A stretch of 64,000 bases of DNA from an uncultured Bacteroidia bacterium (lineage in GTDB: Bacteria; Bacteroidota; Bacteroidia; Bacteroidales; F082): positions 184,772 to 248,771 of the forward strand of contig CACZZO010000004.1 of NCBI GenBank assembly GCA_902785755.1, in the 5' to 3' direction. Each line of letters opens with the position of its first letter. The first letter of the stretch is position 1. Below are positions 1-9,238 of this stretch, in pieces. The notes beneath the pieces are model-generated. The model saw nothing but the letters and a program-made list of their open reading frames with translations. It did not search any database and was not told the DNA's origin. The translations under genes were made by a program, and so were the position numbers.

Positions 1-1
1 G

Positions 2-1003
2 GGCATCACCAAGTTCAGCCAATTGAGCATCTTCTCCACACTGAACAATTTGCGTAACATCTCAATGGAACCTACTTATTCCGCCCTTTGTGGCATCACC
101 AAGAACGAGTTGGTGACGGTGTTCGACGAAGACATTCAACTTTTGGCCGATGAATACGGTTGTTCCAAGGAAATGATGCTCGACATGCTTAAACTGCAAT
201 ACGATGGCTACCATTTCGGGAAAAAGTCGGACGACATTTTCAATCCTTTTAGCCTTATGTACGCCTTTACGAACAAGGATGTCAGTTATTACTGGTTCTC
301 CAGCGGAACGCCCACTTTCCTTTTCGAGTCGATGAAACGCTTCAACACGAATTTGCTGGAACTGGAGCAACTCAAGGTGCCGTCGACGCAATTCGATGTG
401 CCCACCGAGGGCATGACTTCGGCCTTGCCTTTGCTCTATCAGGCGGGCTACCTCACCATCAAGGGCTATGATTTCAACCGCGACCTCTTCACATTGGATT
501 TCCCCAACGCTGAAGTGAAAGTTGGTTTCATGGAAAACTTTATGAGCCGCATGATGAACCTCAACCAAGACGCTCGTGGATTTGCCGGCAATTTCTACGC
601 ATCCCTTCTTGAGCATGACATTGAAGCTGCATTGAAAGCCATGCAAGCCTATTTTGCCTCAATCCCTTACCTCGACTTCGGCGAGAAGGATTTGGACGAC
701 ATCACAAAATACGAAGCCTACTACGAGGTGCTCACCTACGTCGTTTTCTCCATTTTCAATTGTCGCACCTTTACGCAGGTGAAAGTGGCGCGTGGCCGCA
801 CGGATGTGGTCGTGTTTATGCGCGACGCGGTATATGTGATGGAACTGAAGATGCGCGGATCGTCGCAAGAGGCCCTCGACCAAATCAACTCGAAGGACTA
901 TGCCATTCCTTACCAAGCAGAGGGCAAGCCTGTTGTTAAAATTGGTATCGCTTTCTCGCAAGAAACCAAGACGGTGTCGGATTGGATAGTGGAGAAAGAA
1001 TGA
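2..1003 (+). CDS. DUF1703-type AAA-ATPase-like/PD-(D/E)XK nuclease protein, 5' end missing
   Basis: The reading frame is open from base 2, and the residues before the first Met (GITKFSQLSIFSTLNN) match the conserved core of the AAA-ATPase-like plus DUF1703 family, so the gene enters from outside the window. The C-terminal third holds a PD-(D/E)XK-like core: Asp in GRTDVVVF, then ELK in YVMELKMRG, then a Gln in ALDQINS. These proteins are abundant and multicopy in Bacteroidales; their biological role is unsettled (nuclease or mobile-element-like function is inferred). A closely related, inverted, frameshifted copy lies at the right edge of the window (63270-64000). It converges on the WcaJ-like gene, with 6 bp between the stops. 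Confidence 0.85.
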   Translation, partial: GITKFSQLSIFSTLNNLRNISMEPTYSALCGITKNELVTVFDEDIQLLADEYGCSKEMMLDMLKLQYDGYHFGKKSDDIFNPFSLMYAFTNKDVSYYWFSSGTPTFLFESMKRFNTNLLELEQLKVPSTQFDVPTEGMTSALPLLYQAGYLTIKGYDFNRDLFTLDFPNAEVKVGFMENFMSRMMNLNQDARGFAGNFYASLLEHDIEAALKAMQAYFASIPYLDFGEKDLDDITKYEAYYEVLTYVVFSIFNCRTFTQVKVARGRTDVVVFMRDAVYVMELKMRGSSQEALDQINSKDYAIPYQAEGKPVVKIGIAFSQETKTVSDWIVEKE

Positions 1004-1009
1004 GGTTTC

Positions 1010-2434
1010 TTATTTTCCGCGCCCTTGGATAACGATTAAAACCGTGTAAATCAAAATCTTGATATCTAAGGCAAGGTTCACATTTTCGATGTAAAGCACA
1101 TCGTATTTCAGGCGTTCCACCATTTCATCCACGTTCTCGGCATAACCGTATTTCACCTCGCCCCAACTGGTGATGCCAGGCTTCACCTTCAGCAATAGGC
1201 GATAATAAGGTGCCCTTTCCATGATTTTGTCGATGAAATACTGACGCTCAGGACGATAGCCCACTATCGACATGTCGCCCTTCAGTACGGTCCAGAATTG
1301 CGGAATCTCGTCCAAACGCACCTTGCGCATGAACTTGCCGAACTTGGTGATGCGCGGGTCGTCGTCGCTCGAAAGCATAGGCGTGCCGCTCGATTCGGCA
1401 TCCACCCTCATGCTGCGGAACTTGGCCATCTTGAATGGCTTGCCGCCCTTGCCAATGCGCTCCTGCACATAAAAGACAGGCCCTTTCGAGGTGGCTTTCA
1501 CGATGATGGCGCAGGCCAAAAACACTGGCGAAAGGATAATGAGAGCGAAGATGGAGGCAACAACATCGAAAACCCGCTTGACTACCCTTTGCCAAACGGG
1601 CATCAGTTCGGGCGTGACCTGTACCAAAGGCGCCTGCCAAATGGCTGACTGCTTTACCGTACCAAACACCAAATCCTGCATGGCGGGGATGATTTTCACA
1701 TTGGCTTCGGTCGAGTCGACAACCGTGAGCAGCACTTTCATTGTTTCAATCTCGGAACGCTCAATGGCGATGATGACCTCCTCCACATTTTGTTCCTTCA
1801 CGATGCGCTCGATGTCGTGATACGAGCCGAGATGGGGCAGAAATTCACCCAATTTGTATTCCTTCTTGTCGTAGACATTCAAAAACCCGATGACACGCCT
1901 TCCTGAAGGTTTCACCTCCTCCTCAATCTCCTTGAAGATGGCACAAGCGTTGTCGTTGCTGCCCACAATGAGTGTGTTGAACCCGATTTTCTTGCTCCTA
2001 ATCCTCGAAATCACCGTTGTGGTGATGAGGAGGCGCGGAATGTAAGTCATCAGGAACTGGAAAACGAAAAGCGCGATAAACGACTGGTAATAAGACTTAT
2101 AGGTAGTAACTTCATCGTCAAGGATGACCACGAAAAACAGGACAACCACGCCCAAGAGGGTGATAAAAAAGGTCTGTCCCAATTCTTTCAGGCGCGATTT
2201 GTAATAGACTTTCTCGTAAGCCCCCGTGACGGCATGAAGGATGAGCCAACAAATGGGGATGAAGACGATGCCAATCCAGAAACTGGGCGTATTGAACGAA
2301 TTGGTGACGCGGTCCCAATAATTGATATAGAGGTCTTCGTGCGCCTTGCGGAAGAAATAGAACAGCGTCCACGCCAGAATGGAAGCAATCCAATCGACGA
2401 AGAAATAAACGCAAGCCAGCTTTTTCTTGTTCAT
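1010..2434 (-). CDS. Undecaprenyl-phosphate sugar phosphotransferase, WcaJ/PglC-type
   Basis: 474 aa. The N-terminal half has four or five hydrophobic segments (about residues 8-30, 50-70, 85-105, 115-140). A Rossmann-like CoA_binding_3 region follows (TLIVGSNDNACAIF, residues 155-250). The C-terminal bacterial sugar transferase domain has a re-entrant hydrophobic segment, then KGPVFYVQERIG, KFRSMR, LRLDE-like RKVRLDEIPQ and GDMSIVGYRPE, the family signature. Members move a hexose-1-phosphate onto undecaprenyl phosphate in the inner membrane to start exopolysaccharide or O-antigen repeat units. The start overlaps the stop of the upstream lipoprotein gene by 4 bp, so the two are probably translationally coupled. 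The chain-length/export genes for a polymer lie 7-11 kb away (9799-13079) rather than next to it. The sugar specificity cannot be read from sequence. Confidence 0.93.
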   Translation of the reverse strand: MNKKKLACVYFFVDWIASILAWTLFYFFRKAHEDLYINYWDRVTNSFNTPSFWIGIVFIPICWLILHAVTGAYEKVYYKSRLKELGQTFFITLLGVVVLFFVVILDDEVTTYKSYYQSFIALFVFQFLMTYIPRLLITTTVISRIRSKKIGFNTLIVGSNDNACAIFKEIEEEVKPSGRRVIGFLNVYDKKEYKLGEFLPHLGSYHDIERIVKEQNVEEVIIAIERSEIETMKVLLTVVDSTEANVKIIPAMQDLVFGTVKQSAIWQAPLVQVTPELMPVWQRVVKRVFDVVASIFALIILSPVFLACAIIVKATSKGPVFYVQERIGKGGKPFKMAKFRSMRVDAESSGTPMLSSDDDPRITKFGKFMRKVRLDEIPQFWTVLKGDMSIVGYRPERQYFIDKIMERAPYYRLLLKVKPGITSWGEVKYGYAENVDEMVERLKYDVLYIENVNLALDIKILIYTVLIVIQGRGK

Positions 2435-3396
2435 AACTTACGGTAAAGCAGTTTCAGATTGTCGAAATAATAATAACGCCTTTCGTTGATGGGGTGATAG
2501 TAATGGCCATAGAGGGTATCGACACTGGTGGTCAAATCGGAAGTGAAATAGACTTTGAAATAGTCGGCGGTGTAGTTGTTGTTCATCGTCGGGCCGATAT
2601 TGATGTAAATCTTGTTCCAGCGTTGCGGCTTGTCGTGTTCCTTGTCGGTGGGTGTCACCTTGATAAGCGGCCAAGTGGTGAGATGAAAGTCTTTGAAATA
2701 CTTCACGCCGACAAAAAAGGTATCGTTGCAGCAGTAGTCCATCTCAAGCATACAATAAACGCCGTTCATGTTTTTGTAGAAATCGAATTCGGTGGCCGTG
2801 CTCACAGTGAAATCCATCGAGTCGGGCGGCAATTCCACCTTGCCCGAAAAGAACGAGGCGACGGAGCAAACTGGCGAATTCCATGCCTCGTTGCCGCTGA
2901 TGCGGATGATGCTTGTGTCGCTTCCCGGCTCCGCAACCAAGCTGTTCGCGTTTTCGAAATCCTCCAACCAAGCCACGGTGGTGCCTTCGTCGTGGGAATA
3001 ATAATTGACCACTGGATTCAGGTTGATGATGCTGTCCTCCACAAGGTTCAGGCTTTGGTAGACCGTAGGCTTGTAGAAAGGATAAGTGGAATAGGCACCT
3101 GTGCGGCCATCCGCCTTGATGCCGCCATAGACGGCCACCTTATGCGGACCGTTTTTTAAGACGGGGAATGTGGCCGGAAGTTCGTAGCAGCCAATGATTT
3201 GGTCATCCACATACACCCAAGCTTCGGTGATTTTGTGGGTTGGAGCACCATAAACGGAGTAATCGGTTGCTGGGTCAACCGAGATTTGGTCGATATGGAT
3301 ATAGGCGGGCACCGTTTGCGAGCCTTCAAATTTGTTGCATGAAGCAAAGGCGAAACAGAAAACCGCAAGAGAAAAAATGGTAGTTTTTCTAAACAT
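2431..3396 (-). CDS. Hypothetical lipoprotein
   Basis: 321 aa with a signal peptide ending in the lipobox FAFASC, so the mature N-terminal Cys (about residue 20) is probably lipidated. The rest is a beta-rich sequence without motifs I can assign (YIHIDQISVDPATDY near the N-terminus, RRYYYFDNLKLLYRKL at the end). The repeated short beta segments suggest a jelly-roll or Ig-like extracytoplasmic domain, but this is inference. The stop overlaps the start of the WcaJ-like transferase by 4 bp, so the protein may take part in the same surface-polysaccharide process. I do not recognise the family. Confidence 0.85.
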   Translation of the reverse strand: MFRKTTIFSLAVFCFAFASCNKFEGSQTVPAYIHIDQISVDPATDYSVYGAPTHKITEAWVYVDDQIIGCYELPATFPVLKNGPHKVAVYGGIKADGRTGAYSTYPFYKPTVYQSLNLVEDSIINLNPVVNYYSHDEGTTVAWLEDFENANSLVAEPGSDTSIIRISGNEAWNSPVCSVASFFSGKVELPPDSMDFTVSTATEFDFYKNMNGVYCMLEMDYCCNDTFFVGVKYFKDFHLTTWPLIKVTPTDKEHDKPQRWNKIYINIGPTMNNNYTADYFKVYFTSDLTTSVDTLYGHYYHPINERRYYYFDNLKLLYRKL

Positions 3397-3449
3397 AGCG
3401 TTAGTTTTTAGGATAACGGAAGCCTTGAGGCAATATTGTGGATGAGGGT

Positions 3450-4436
3450 TTATTTCTTCACTTTGGCGATGGATTCGTTGACGGAATCGAGGATGCGATA
3501 GGCCAATTTCAGCACATTGATGCCGTCGTCGATGGTGACGGCGGGCGTGGTGTTGTGGACGATGGCGTCGTAGAAACTTTCCAATTCCGTTTGTATGGCG
3601 TTAATCGGGTGGATTTCAGGCATTTCGAATGTGATTTGCTTTTCGCTGCCATCGGCGAGGGTGATGGTGGTCGAAAGCGGGTTGGATTCGTCCACTTCGT
3701 CATGGATGCGGAAAATTTCAGCCTTCTTATCGAGGAAGTCGACGGTGATGTAAGCTCCTTGTTGGAAGATGCGCGTTTTGCGCATGTTCTTCATCGACAG
3801 GCGCGAAGCCGTGAGATTGGCCACCGCACCATTCTCAAACTCAATGCGCACATTGGTAATATCTGGTGTCGGGCTGACGATGCTGACACCGCTCGCGCTG
3901 ATATGGCTGACCGGTGATTTCACGATGGTAAGCAGGATGTCCAAGTCGTGTACCATAAGGTCAAGAACCACAGGCACATCCGTTCCACGCGGATTGAACA
4001 AGGCCAAGCGATGCGCCTCGATGAAAAGCGGTTCGCCGATGAATGGTTCCGCTGCAACGAAGGCAGGATTGAACCGCTCCACATGGCCCACTTGCACCTT
4101 CACACCTGCTTTGTCGGCCTGTTTTTTCAAGGCGTTGGCCTCTTCGGGAGTGGCCACGATGGGCTTCTCGATGAAGACATGCTTGCGTTCCCGCAAGACC
4201 TTCGAGGCGCACTCAAAATGGCGGATGGTCGGAGTCACAATGTCGACCACATCCACCGCATCTATCAGTGCGTCAACGGAATCGAAACGCTTCACCTTCA
4301 GTTCTTCCTCCACCTGTTGCGCCGTTTCCTCGGCAGGGTCGAAAAACCCGACCAAATCGTATCTCTCTATATGTTTGATGCAGTTCAAGTGGATTTTCCC
4401 CAAATGACCTGCGCCTAAGACTCCTATTTTCAGCAT
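3450..4436 (-). CDS. Gfo/Idh/MocA family NAD(P)-dependent oxidoreductase
   Basis: 328 aa. Starts with MLKIGVLGAGHLGKIH, a GxGxxG dinucleotide-binding motif directly at the N-terminus, which is why the ATG at 4436 is preferred to an in-frame ATG 84 bp upstream; a -7 box at 4452-4459 lies between the two. EKPIV (around residue 95) is the conserved EKP motif with the catalytic Lys, and VGHVERFNPAF matches the following segment. The C-terminal half is the GFO_IDH_MocA alpha/beta domain. Such enzymes oxidise or reduce sugars, inositols or sugar nucleotides. The substrate here is unknown; proximity to the polysaccharide genes at 1010-3396 is suggestive only. Divergent from pcm. Confidence 0.92.
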   Translation of the reverse strand: MLKIGVLGAGHLGKIHLNCIKHIERYDLVGFFDPAEETAQQVEEELKVKRFDSVDALIDAVDVVDIVTPTIRHFECASKVLRERKHVFIEKPIVATPEEANALKKQADKAGVKVQVGHVERFNPAFVAAEPFIGEPLFIEAHRLALFNPRGTDVPVVLDLMVHDLDILLTIVKSPVSHISASGVSIVSPTPDITNVRIEFENGAVANLTASRLSMKNMRKTRIFQQGAYITVDFLDKKAEIFRIHDEVDESNPLSTTITLADGSEKQITFEMPEIHPINAIQTELESFYDAIVHNTTPAVTIDDGINVLKLAYRILDSVNESIAKVKK

Positions 4437-4451
4437 ATTCCAAAATTTCGG

Positions 4452-4459
4452 CAAAAATA
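4452..4459 (-). promoter_or_regulatory. Bacteroidetes -7 box for the Gfo/Idh gene
   Basis: Reads TATTTTTG on the minus strand (TAnnTTTG consensus), 16 bp upstream of the ATG at 4436. No clear TTTG -33 element. Confidence 0.55.
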
Positions 4460-4471
4460 GTTCTTTTCTCC

Positions 4472-4502
4472 TTTGGTTGCGTTGGAAATTAGCGTAATTT
4501 CG
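4472..4502 (+). promoter_or_regulatory. Probable pcm promoter
   Basis: TTTG (4472-4475), a 19 bp spacer, then TAATTTCG (4495-4502), one base off TAnnTTTG. Transcription would start very near the ATG at 4510, giving an almost leaderless mRNA. Confidence 0.45.
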
Positions 4503-4509
4503 CGCCGAA

Positions 4510-5178
4510 ATGAACACCATCGCTGAAGATAATTACCGTCACAAAGGCCTGCGCAAGCAAATGGTCGACCAATTGCGCACCAAGGGCATCACTGATGAGG
4601 CTGTGTTGTCGGCCATCAACGAAGTGCCGCGCCACATCTTCCTCGACTCGTCTTTTGTGGAATTGGCCTATCAAGACATGGCCTTTCCCATCGGCTCAGG
4701 GCAAACCATCTCCCAGCCTTCCACTGTAGCCTTCCAAACCCAACTGCTGCAAGTCGAAAAAGGCATGAAAGTGCTTGAAATCGGCACAGGCTCAGGCTAT
4801 CAGGCCTGCGTTTTGGCCGCGATGGGTGCCAAGGTGTTTAGCATCGAGCGGCAGCGCAACCTCTATTTCAAAACCAAGGAAATCGTGGAGCAACTGCCCT
4901 TCCGCGTGAAGACCTTCCTCGGCGACGGTTTCGAAGGCCTGCCCACCTATGCGCCTTTCGACCGTATCATTATCACGGCAGGCGCACCGCGCATCCCCGA
5001 TGCGCTCCTCCAACAAATGAAAATCGACGGCATCATGGTCATCCCCATGGACAATGCCGAAGGCGAAGGTCAAACCATGCTGAGAATCACCAAATTGGAG
5101 GATGGTTCGCTGAAAAAAGAATCCTTTGGCGATTTCAAGTTTGTGCCGATGCTGAAGGAGATAGGGAATGATTTGTAA
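4510..5178 (+). CDS. pcm: Protein-L-isoaspartate O-methyltransferase
   Basis: 222 aa, normal family length. Carries the SAM-binding motif EIGTGSGYQACVLA (around residues 96-109) and the family motifs GSGQTISQPSTVA (residues 62-74) and FDRIIITAGAPRIP (residues 155-168). The enzyme methylates isoaspartyl residues of damaged proteins in the cytoplasm as the first step of repair. It heads a plus-strand run with porZ (67 bp downstream) and recO. The start codon is supported by the alignment of the MVDQLRTKGITDEAVL helix and by the promoter-like elements just upstream. Confidence 0.95.
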   Translation: MNTIAEDNYRHKGLRKQMVDQLRTKGITDEAVLSAINEVPRHIFLDSSFVELAYQDMAFPIGSGQTISQPSTVAFQTQLLQVEKGMKVLEIGTGSGYQACVLAAMGAKVFSIERQRNLYFKTKEIVEQLPFRVKTFLGDGFEGLPTYAPFDRIIITAGAPRIPDALLQQMKIDGIMVIPMDNAEGEGQTMLRITKLEDGSLKKESFGDFKFVPMLKEIGNDL

Positions 5179-5245
5179 AATAAAAAACAGAAAACGGCGT
5201 TATCTTTCAGCAAATTCGTATTTTTACCGCCCAAATCTTCATTTT

Positions 5246-7567
5246 ATGAAAAAACTTAACCTACCTTTATTATTAATAGCCATAATCTTTCCGTTGGCCT
5301 CGTTTGCCCAAGACGGTGTTTCCATCGGCAATTGGCGCACACACTTGCCCTATCAGAAAGTGATTGGCGTTGAGCCAGTTGGCAACAAGATTTATGCCGC
5401 CACCGAGTTTGAGTTGTTCTATTACGACACGCAAGACAACTCCATCAATATCCTCAACAAAATCAATGGTTTGTCGGACATCGGCATCAGCACCATCAAT
5501 TACAACAAGAGCCAACGCAAACTGTTTGTGGCCTACACCAATGCGAATGTCGACCTCATTGACCACGATGGTAACATCAAAAACATGAGTGACATCAAAA
5601 ACAACAAGAACATTGTGGGCAACAAAAGCATTAATCATGTCTTCTTCGATGGCGATCTCGCATACGTGGCTTGCGGCTTTGGCATCGTCGTTTTTGACCT
5701 GAAGAAAGAAGAAGTAAAGGATACCTATTACATTGGAAACCAGGGCGATGCTGTGAATGTTACTGATATTGCCATTTTCGATGACAGAATCTATGCTTGC
5801 ACCGACAACGGCGTTTACTATGCCTCGCTCGACGCCCCGAACTTAGCCAACTATTCCGCTTGGTTTTTCGATGCGACCTTGATTCATCCCCATTTGCCCT
5901 ATTCCGAAATGGAGGTTTTCAACGGAAAACTATTTCTGAACTATACAGGCGGCTACGAATCGGATACGCTTTTTGTCAACGACGGCAACGAGTGGAGCTA
6001 TTTCAACAAAGAGGACATCAACGAAAAATTTGAGCTACGTGCCTACGACGACTGCTTCGTCATCACTAACCGCTACAATGTGCTAGTTTTTGACCGCGAC
6101 ATGAACCAAACCTACAACATTTTTTCGCCCGGTGGAAGCATCGAGCCTTGTTCTGCTGCTCTTGACGATAACGGCAATTTTTGGATTGGCGACACTCGTC
6201 GTGGTCTTATCAGGAGTTCCGATGGTTGGAACAATATGGACGTGAAGCCCAACGGTCCTGCCTCGAAGAATGTGTTTGAACTGAAGGCTTGCGACGACCA
6301 AGTTTGGATTGCCACGGGAGGTCATGCCGCCAACTGGGGCAAGCGCTACATGAAAGAGGGTGTGGCTCGTTACGATGGCATGTGGACAATTTTCAATTCC
6401 GAAAAAACACCTGAAATGGTTGATTTGTCGGATTTTGTTTGCATCGCTACCGACCCATTGGACCTTTCTGTTACCTACATCGGAACTTGGGGTTATGGCA
6501 TACTGAAGTTCAAGGGTGATGATTTGGTCGAAATTTTCAATGCCGACAACAGCACCCTTGAGTATTGGGTGAGCGACCCCAGCCTCATCAATATCAGTGG
6601 TTTGGCTTTCGACAGCAAAGGCAACCTTTGGGTGGCCAACACGGGTGCGCCCAACCTACTCTCGATGATGGAACGCAGTGGCACTTGGCACTCCTTCAAC
6701 CTTGGCGGCAGCCTTAGTGGTAGAGATATTGGAACTTTGTTCATCGACCACAACGACTACAAATGGATTCTCACCCGCACGGGCGAGCTTATTGTCTTCA
6801 ACGACAACGGCACCATCGAAAATACGACCGACGATCAGGTGCAGGTTTTAAACACTGCCCTCAACAACGGCCATTTGTTAGGCACGGTGAATTGTCTCGC
6901 CATTGACCAAAAAGGTGCGGTTTGGATTGGCACCGACAAAGGTCCCTGCCTGTTCGATGATTCCCGGCAGATTTTCAGCGGCTCTGCTTTTGAAGCCACG
7001 CAGAAAAGGGTGCCTCGCAACGACGGTACACTTCAAGACGATGCGCTTTTCGATGGTTCCAATGTGCTTTCTATGGCCGTGGATGGCGCCAATCAGGTTT
7101 GGTTCGGCCTCGAAACGGGTGTCTATCTGATGTCGTTTGAGCAAAAGCCAAAGCAAGTCCATAATTTCAATGTCGATAACAGCCCCTTGCTCGACAACGC
7201 AGTCACTTCTATGGCCATCGACAAGAGCGGCGAGGTGTTTTTCGGCACGAGCAACGGCGTGATTTCGTATCGTGGCCAATCCGCTGCCCCCGACCCGGTT
7301 GTCAGCGATGTTGTGGCCTATCCCAATCCCGTCAGGCCTGGCTATTCGGGTTTTGTGGGCATTAAAGGCTTGGCAGCCAATTCGTTGGTGAGGATTACCA
7401 CGGTTGACGGAGCTTTCGTCAACCAAATGATGTCGGAAGGCGGGCAGGCCGTTTGGGACTGCACCAACATTAATGGCGAGAAGGTTGGCCCCGGTGTGTA
7501 TTTCATTTTCGTCAGCACCAAGATGGGTGAAAGCAAGTTTGCCACCAAGATACTCATCCAAAACTGA
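5246..7567 (+). CDS. porZ: PorZ-like beta-propeller protein of the type IX secretion system
   Basis: 773 aa counting from the ATG at 5246, which begins a clear signal peptide (MKKLNLPLLLIAIIF...SFAQ); an in-frame upstream ATG at 5168 would bury it. The mature N-terminus GNWRTHLPY followed by repeated propeller blades (KIYAATEFELFYYD, LFVAYTNANVDLID, IYACTDNGVYYAS, VWIGTDKGPCLFD, VFFGTSNGVISY) is characteristic of PorZ. The end is a sorting-domain-like module (YPNPVRPG, VGPGVYFIFVS, ATKILIQN). PorZ acts at the cell surface, delivering anionic LPS to the sortase that attaches type IX cargo. The following gene is recO, overlapping by one base. The cell therefore probably has a type IX system; most of its other parts are not in this window. 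Confidence 0.87.
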   Translation: MKKLNLPLLLIAIIFPLASFAQDGVSIGNWRTHLPYQKVIGVEPVGNKIYAATEFELFYYDTQDNSINILNKINGLSDIGISTINYNKSQRKLFVAYTNANVDLIDHDGNIKNMSDIKNNKNIVGNKSINHVFFDGDLAYVACGFGIVVFDLKKEEVKDTYYIGNQGDAVNVTDIAIFDDRIYACTDNGVYYASLDAPNLANYSAWFFDATLIHPHLPYSEMEVFNGKLFLNYTGGYESDTLFVNDGNEWSYFNKEDINEKFELRAYDDCFVITNRYNVLVFDRDMNQTYNIFSPGGSIEPCSAALDDNGNFWIGDTRRGLIRSSDGWNNMDVKPNGPASKNVFELKACDDQVWIATGGHAANWGKRYMKEGVARYDGMWTIFNSEKTPEMVDLSDFVCIATDPLDLSVTYIGTWGYGILKFKGDDLVEIFNADNSTLEYWVSDPSLINISGLAFDSKGNLWVANTGAPNLLSMMERSGTWHSFNLGGSLSGRDIGTLFIDHNDYKWILTRTGELIVFNDNGTIENTTDDQVQVLNTALNNGHLLGTVNCLAIDQKGAVWIGTDKGPCLFDDSRQIFSGSAFEATQKRVPRNDGTLQDDALFDGSNVLSMAVDGANQVWFGLETGVYLMSFEQKPKQVHNFNVDNSPLLDNAVTSMAIDKSGEVFFGTSNGVISYRGQSAAPDPVVSDVVAYPNPVRPGYSGFVGIKGLAANSLVRITTVDGAFVNQMMSEGGQAVWDCTNINGEKVGPGVYFIFVSTKMGESKFATKILIQN

Positions 7568-8292
7568 TGAACGACACGATAGAAGGCGTAGTCCTGCAAT
7601 CGTTGCGCTATGGCGACACAAGCCTGATTGTGAGGGTGTTTACCCGAAATTTCGGCCTCAAATCCTATATGGTGAAAGGTGCTTTCAACCGAAACGCGAA
7701 AAACCGCGCGGCACTGTTCCAAAGTCTTAACCTTATTGAATATGTGGAGGCTGGAAGGCCCAACAAAAGCACTTTAGGCTACATGAAGGATGTCCATCTT
7801 TCAACCGTTTACCAAAACATTCCCGCAACGATGAACAAAAGGGCCATCTTGATGTTTGTCAGTGAATTGCTTTCAAAAACCATCACCGAACAGGAGCAGA
7901 ATGTCGCCTTGTACGACTTCATCGTCCAATCCTTGAAGTGGCTTGATTTGGTGGAATGTGACTATGCCAACTTTCCCTTGTTTTTCACTTTGGAACTCAC
8001 TCGGCATTTGGGTTTTTATCCCAAAGCCAACCACGAAACAGGTTTCTGCTTCGACATGATGGAAGGCTCGTTTGCCCGCGATTATCCGCTTCATCCTTAT
8101 TACTTTGATGCCGAATCTGCAACGCTGCTTGCCCAATTCTTGGGGGCAGGCATTAACGAATCGTGCCGCCAACCCCTTCGTGTGAGTCAGCGGCGCGATT
8201 TATTGGATGGCCTCATTGTTTTCATGCGACTTCATGCCCCAGTGATGAAGGATTTCCATTCCCACGAGGTGTTGAAATCGGTGTTAGAATAG
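7567..8292 (+). CDS. recO: DNA repair protein RecO
   Basis: 241 aa. The N-terminal OB-fold reads IEGVVLQSLRYGDTSLIVRVFTRNFGLKSYMVKGAF, the RecO signature. The C-terminal part is helical and ends with the usual LRLHAP-like segment (FMRLHAPVMKDFHSHEVLKSVLE). RecO loads RecA with RecR on SSB-coated single-stranded DNA. The ATG overlaps the porZ stop (TGATG), so the two are probably translationally coupled. The zinc-finger cysteines of some RecO proteins are absent. Confidence 0.93.
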   Translation: MNDTIEGVVLQSLRYGDTSLIVRVFTRNFGLKSYMVKGAFNRNAKNRAALFQSLNLIEYVEAGRPNKSTLGYMKDVHLSTVYQNIPATMNKRAILMFVSELLSKTITEQEQNVALYDFIVQSLKWLDLVECDYANFPLFFTLELTRHLGFYPKANHETGFCFDMMEGSFARDYPLHPYYFDAESATLLAQFLGAGINESCRQPLRVSQRRDLLDGLIVFMRLHAPVMKDFHSHEVLKSVLE

Positions 8293-8294
8293 GG

Positions 8295-9215
8295 TTATCT
8301 CAAGTCGATGGCAGTTTGTCCGATGAGTTTGCCGCCCTCTTCATAAACATCGATGAAATAAGTGCCCGGGCGCATTTCCACATTCTCAGGTTTCACGTAA
8401 TAGGCTCTCACATCGGTTTCCTTGCCTTCGTAATTGACCCTCACTTTCTCGGTGAATTGCAAGGTTTCGCCATTCGATTGGAAAGCATATTCGTCGCCCG
8501 TGCCCTTGCTGATGATGGCCTTGGTGGGGTCGGCGATGCGGATATAGAACAGCTTTGTGCCCGGATTGACCAAGTCGTTGGCCGCCAAGGTGAAGTCGAT
8601 TCTGATGCGTTCGGCGCGATTGGCCCTGTCAGTGGTGGCTTCCTTGTCGCCTGCCCTGAAACGCACAGCCTTAGCGGTGTAGTTGTAGAGTTTCATGGTC
8701 GCGGCTTGATTCACCTTATTGGTCAGTTCTTCCTTTTGGCGTGTCAAGTTGGTGTTTTGGCGGCGTTCAGCTTGGTATTCCTCGCGGATACGCTCGTTTT
8801 CGGCCACCAATTCGCGGTTGACGGTATAAAGCGAGTCCATTTGGCGTACATAATGTTGTGAAATCTCCTGCAATTGGCTCAATTTCTTCTTAATGCGATA
8901 GTAATCCCATTGAGAATCAAGGAGTTTTTTGATTTCGACGGCATCGGCTTGGATGATGCTGTCTTTTTCGGCCAATTCAAGGCTCAGCTCTCCGTAACTT
9001 TCCTTCAGCTCGTTGTGGACCTTCATCAAGCTATCGACTTCATATTGGAAATCCCTGCGTTGCATTTCCTTTTCGGCTTCCAATTCTTTCAGGTCGCTTT
9101 TGATGGAAGCGTTCTTGCTCGCCAAAATGACGACGAAAACCAAGGCTGCAACCAAAGCCGCGAGAAGCGCGATGGTCAAAATCCTTTTGCCGTTATTTTT
9201 TTCCTCTGAATCCAT
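8295..9215 (-). CDS. Membrane-anchored coiled-coil protein, function unknown
   Basis: 306 aa. One transmembrane segment at about residues 11-30 (ILTIALLAALVAALVFVVIL) is followed by a long heptad-rich coiled coil (about residues 35-165; ELEAEKEMQ, MKVHNELKESYGELSLELAEKD) and a C-terminal beta-rich domain (AKAVRFRAGDKEAT, RIRIDFTLAAND, TYFIDVYEEGGKLIG). The layout suggests a periplasmic domain held off the inner membrane by a coiled coil. Similar proteins are common in Bacteroidetes without an assigned function. It is the last gene of the minus-strand run gldH-wza-wzc-upxY, 23 bp after upxY, so it may serve envelope or polysaccharide assembly; this is inference. Confidence 0.85.
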   Translation of the reverse strand: MDSEEKNNGKRILTIALLAALVAALVFVVILASKNASIKSDLKELEAEKEMQRRDFQYEVDSLMKVHNELKESYGELSLELAEKDSIIQADAVEIKKLLDSQWDYYRIKKKLSQLQEISQHYVRQMDSLYTVNRELVAENERIREEYQAERRQNTNLTRQKEELTNKVNQAATMKLYNYTAKAVRFRAGDKEATTDRANRAERIRIDFTLAANDLVNPGTKLFYIRIADPTKAIISKGTGDEYAFQSNGETLQFTEKVRVNYEGKETDVRAYYVKPENVEMRPGTYFIDVYEEGGKLIGQTAIDLR

Positions 9216-9238
9216 GAATATTATGTTTTTAGGGTTAT

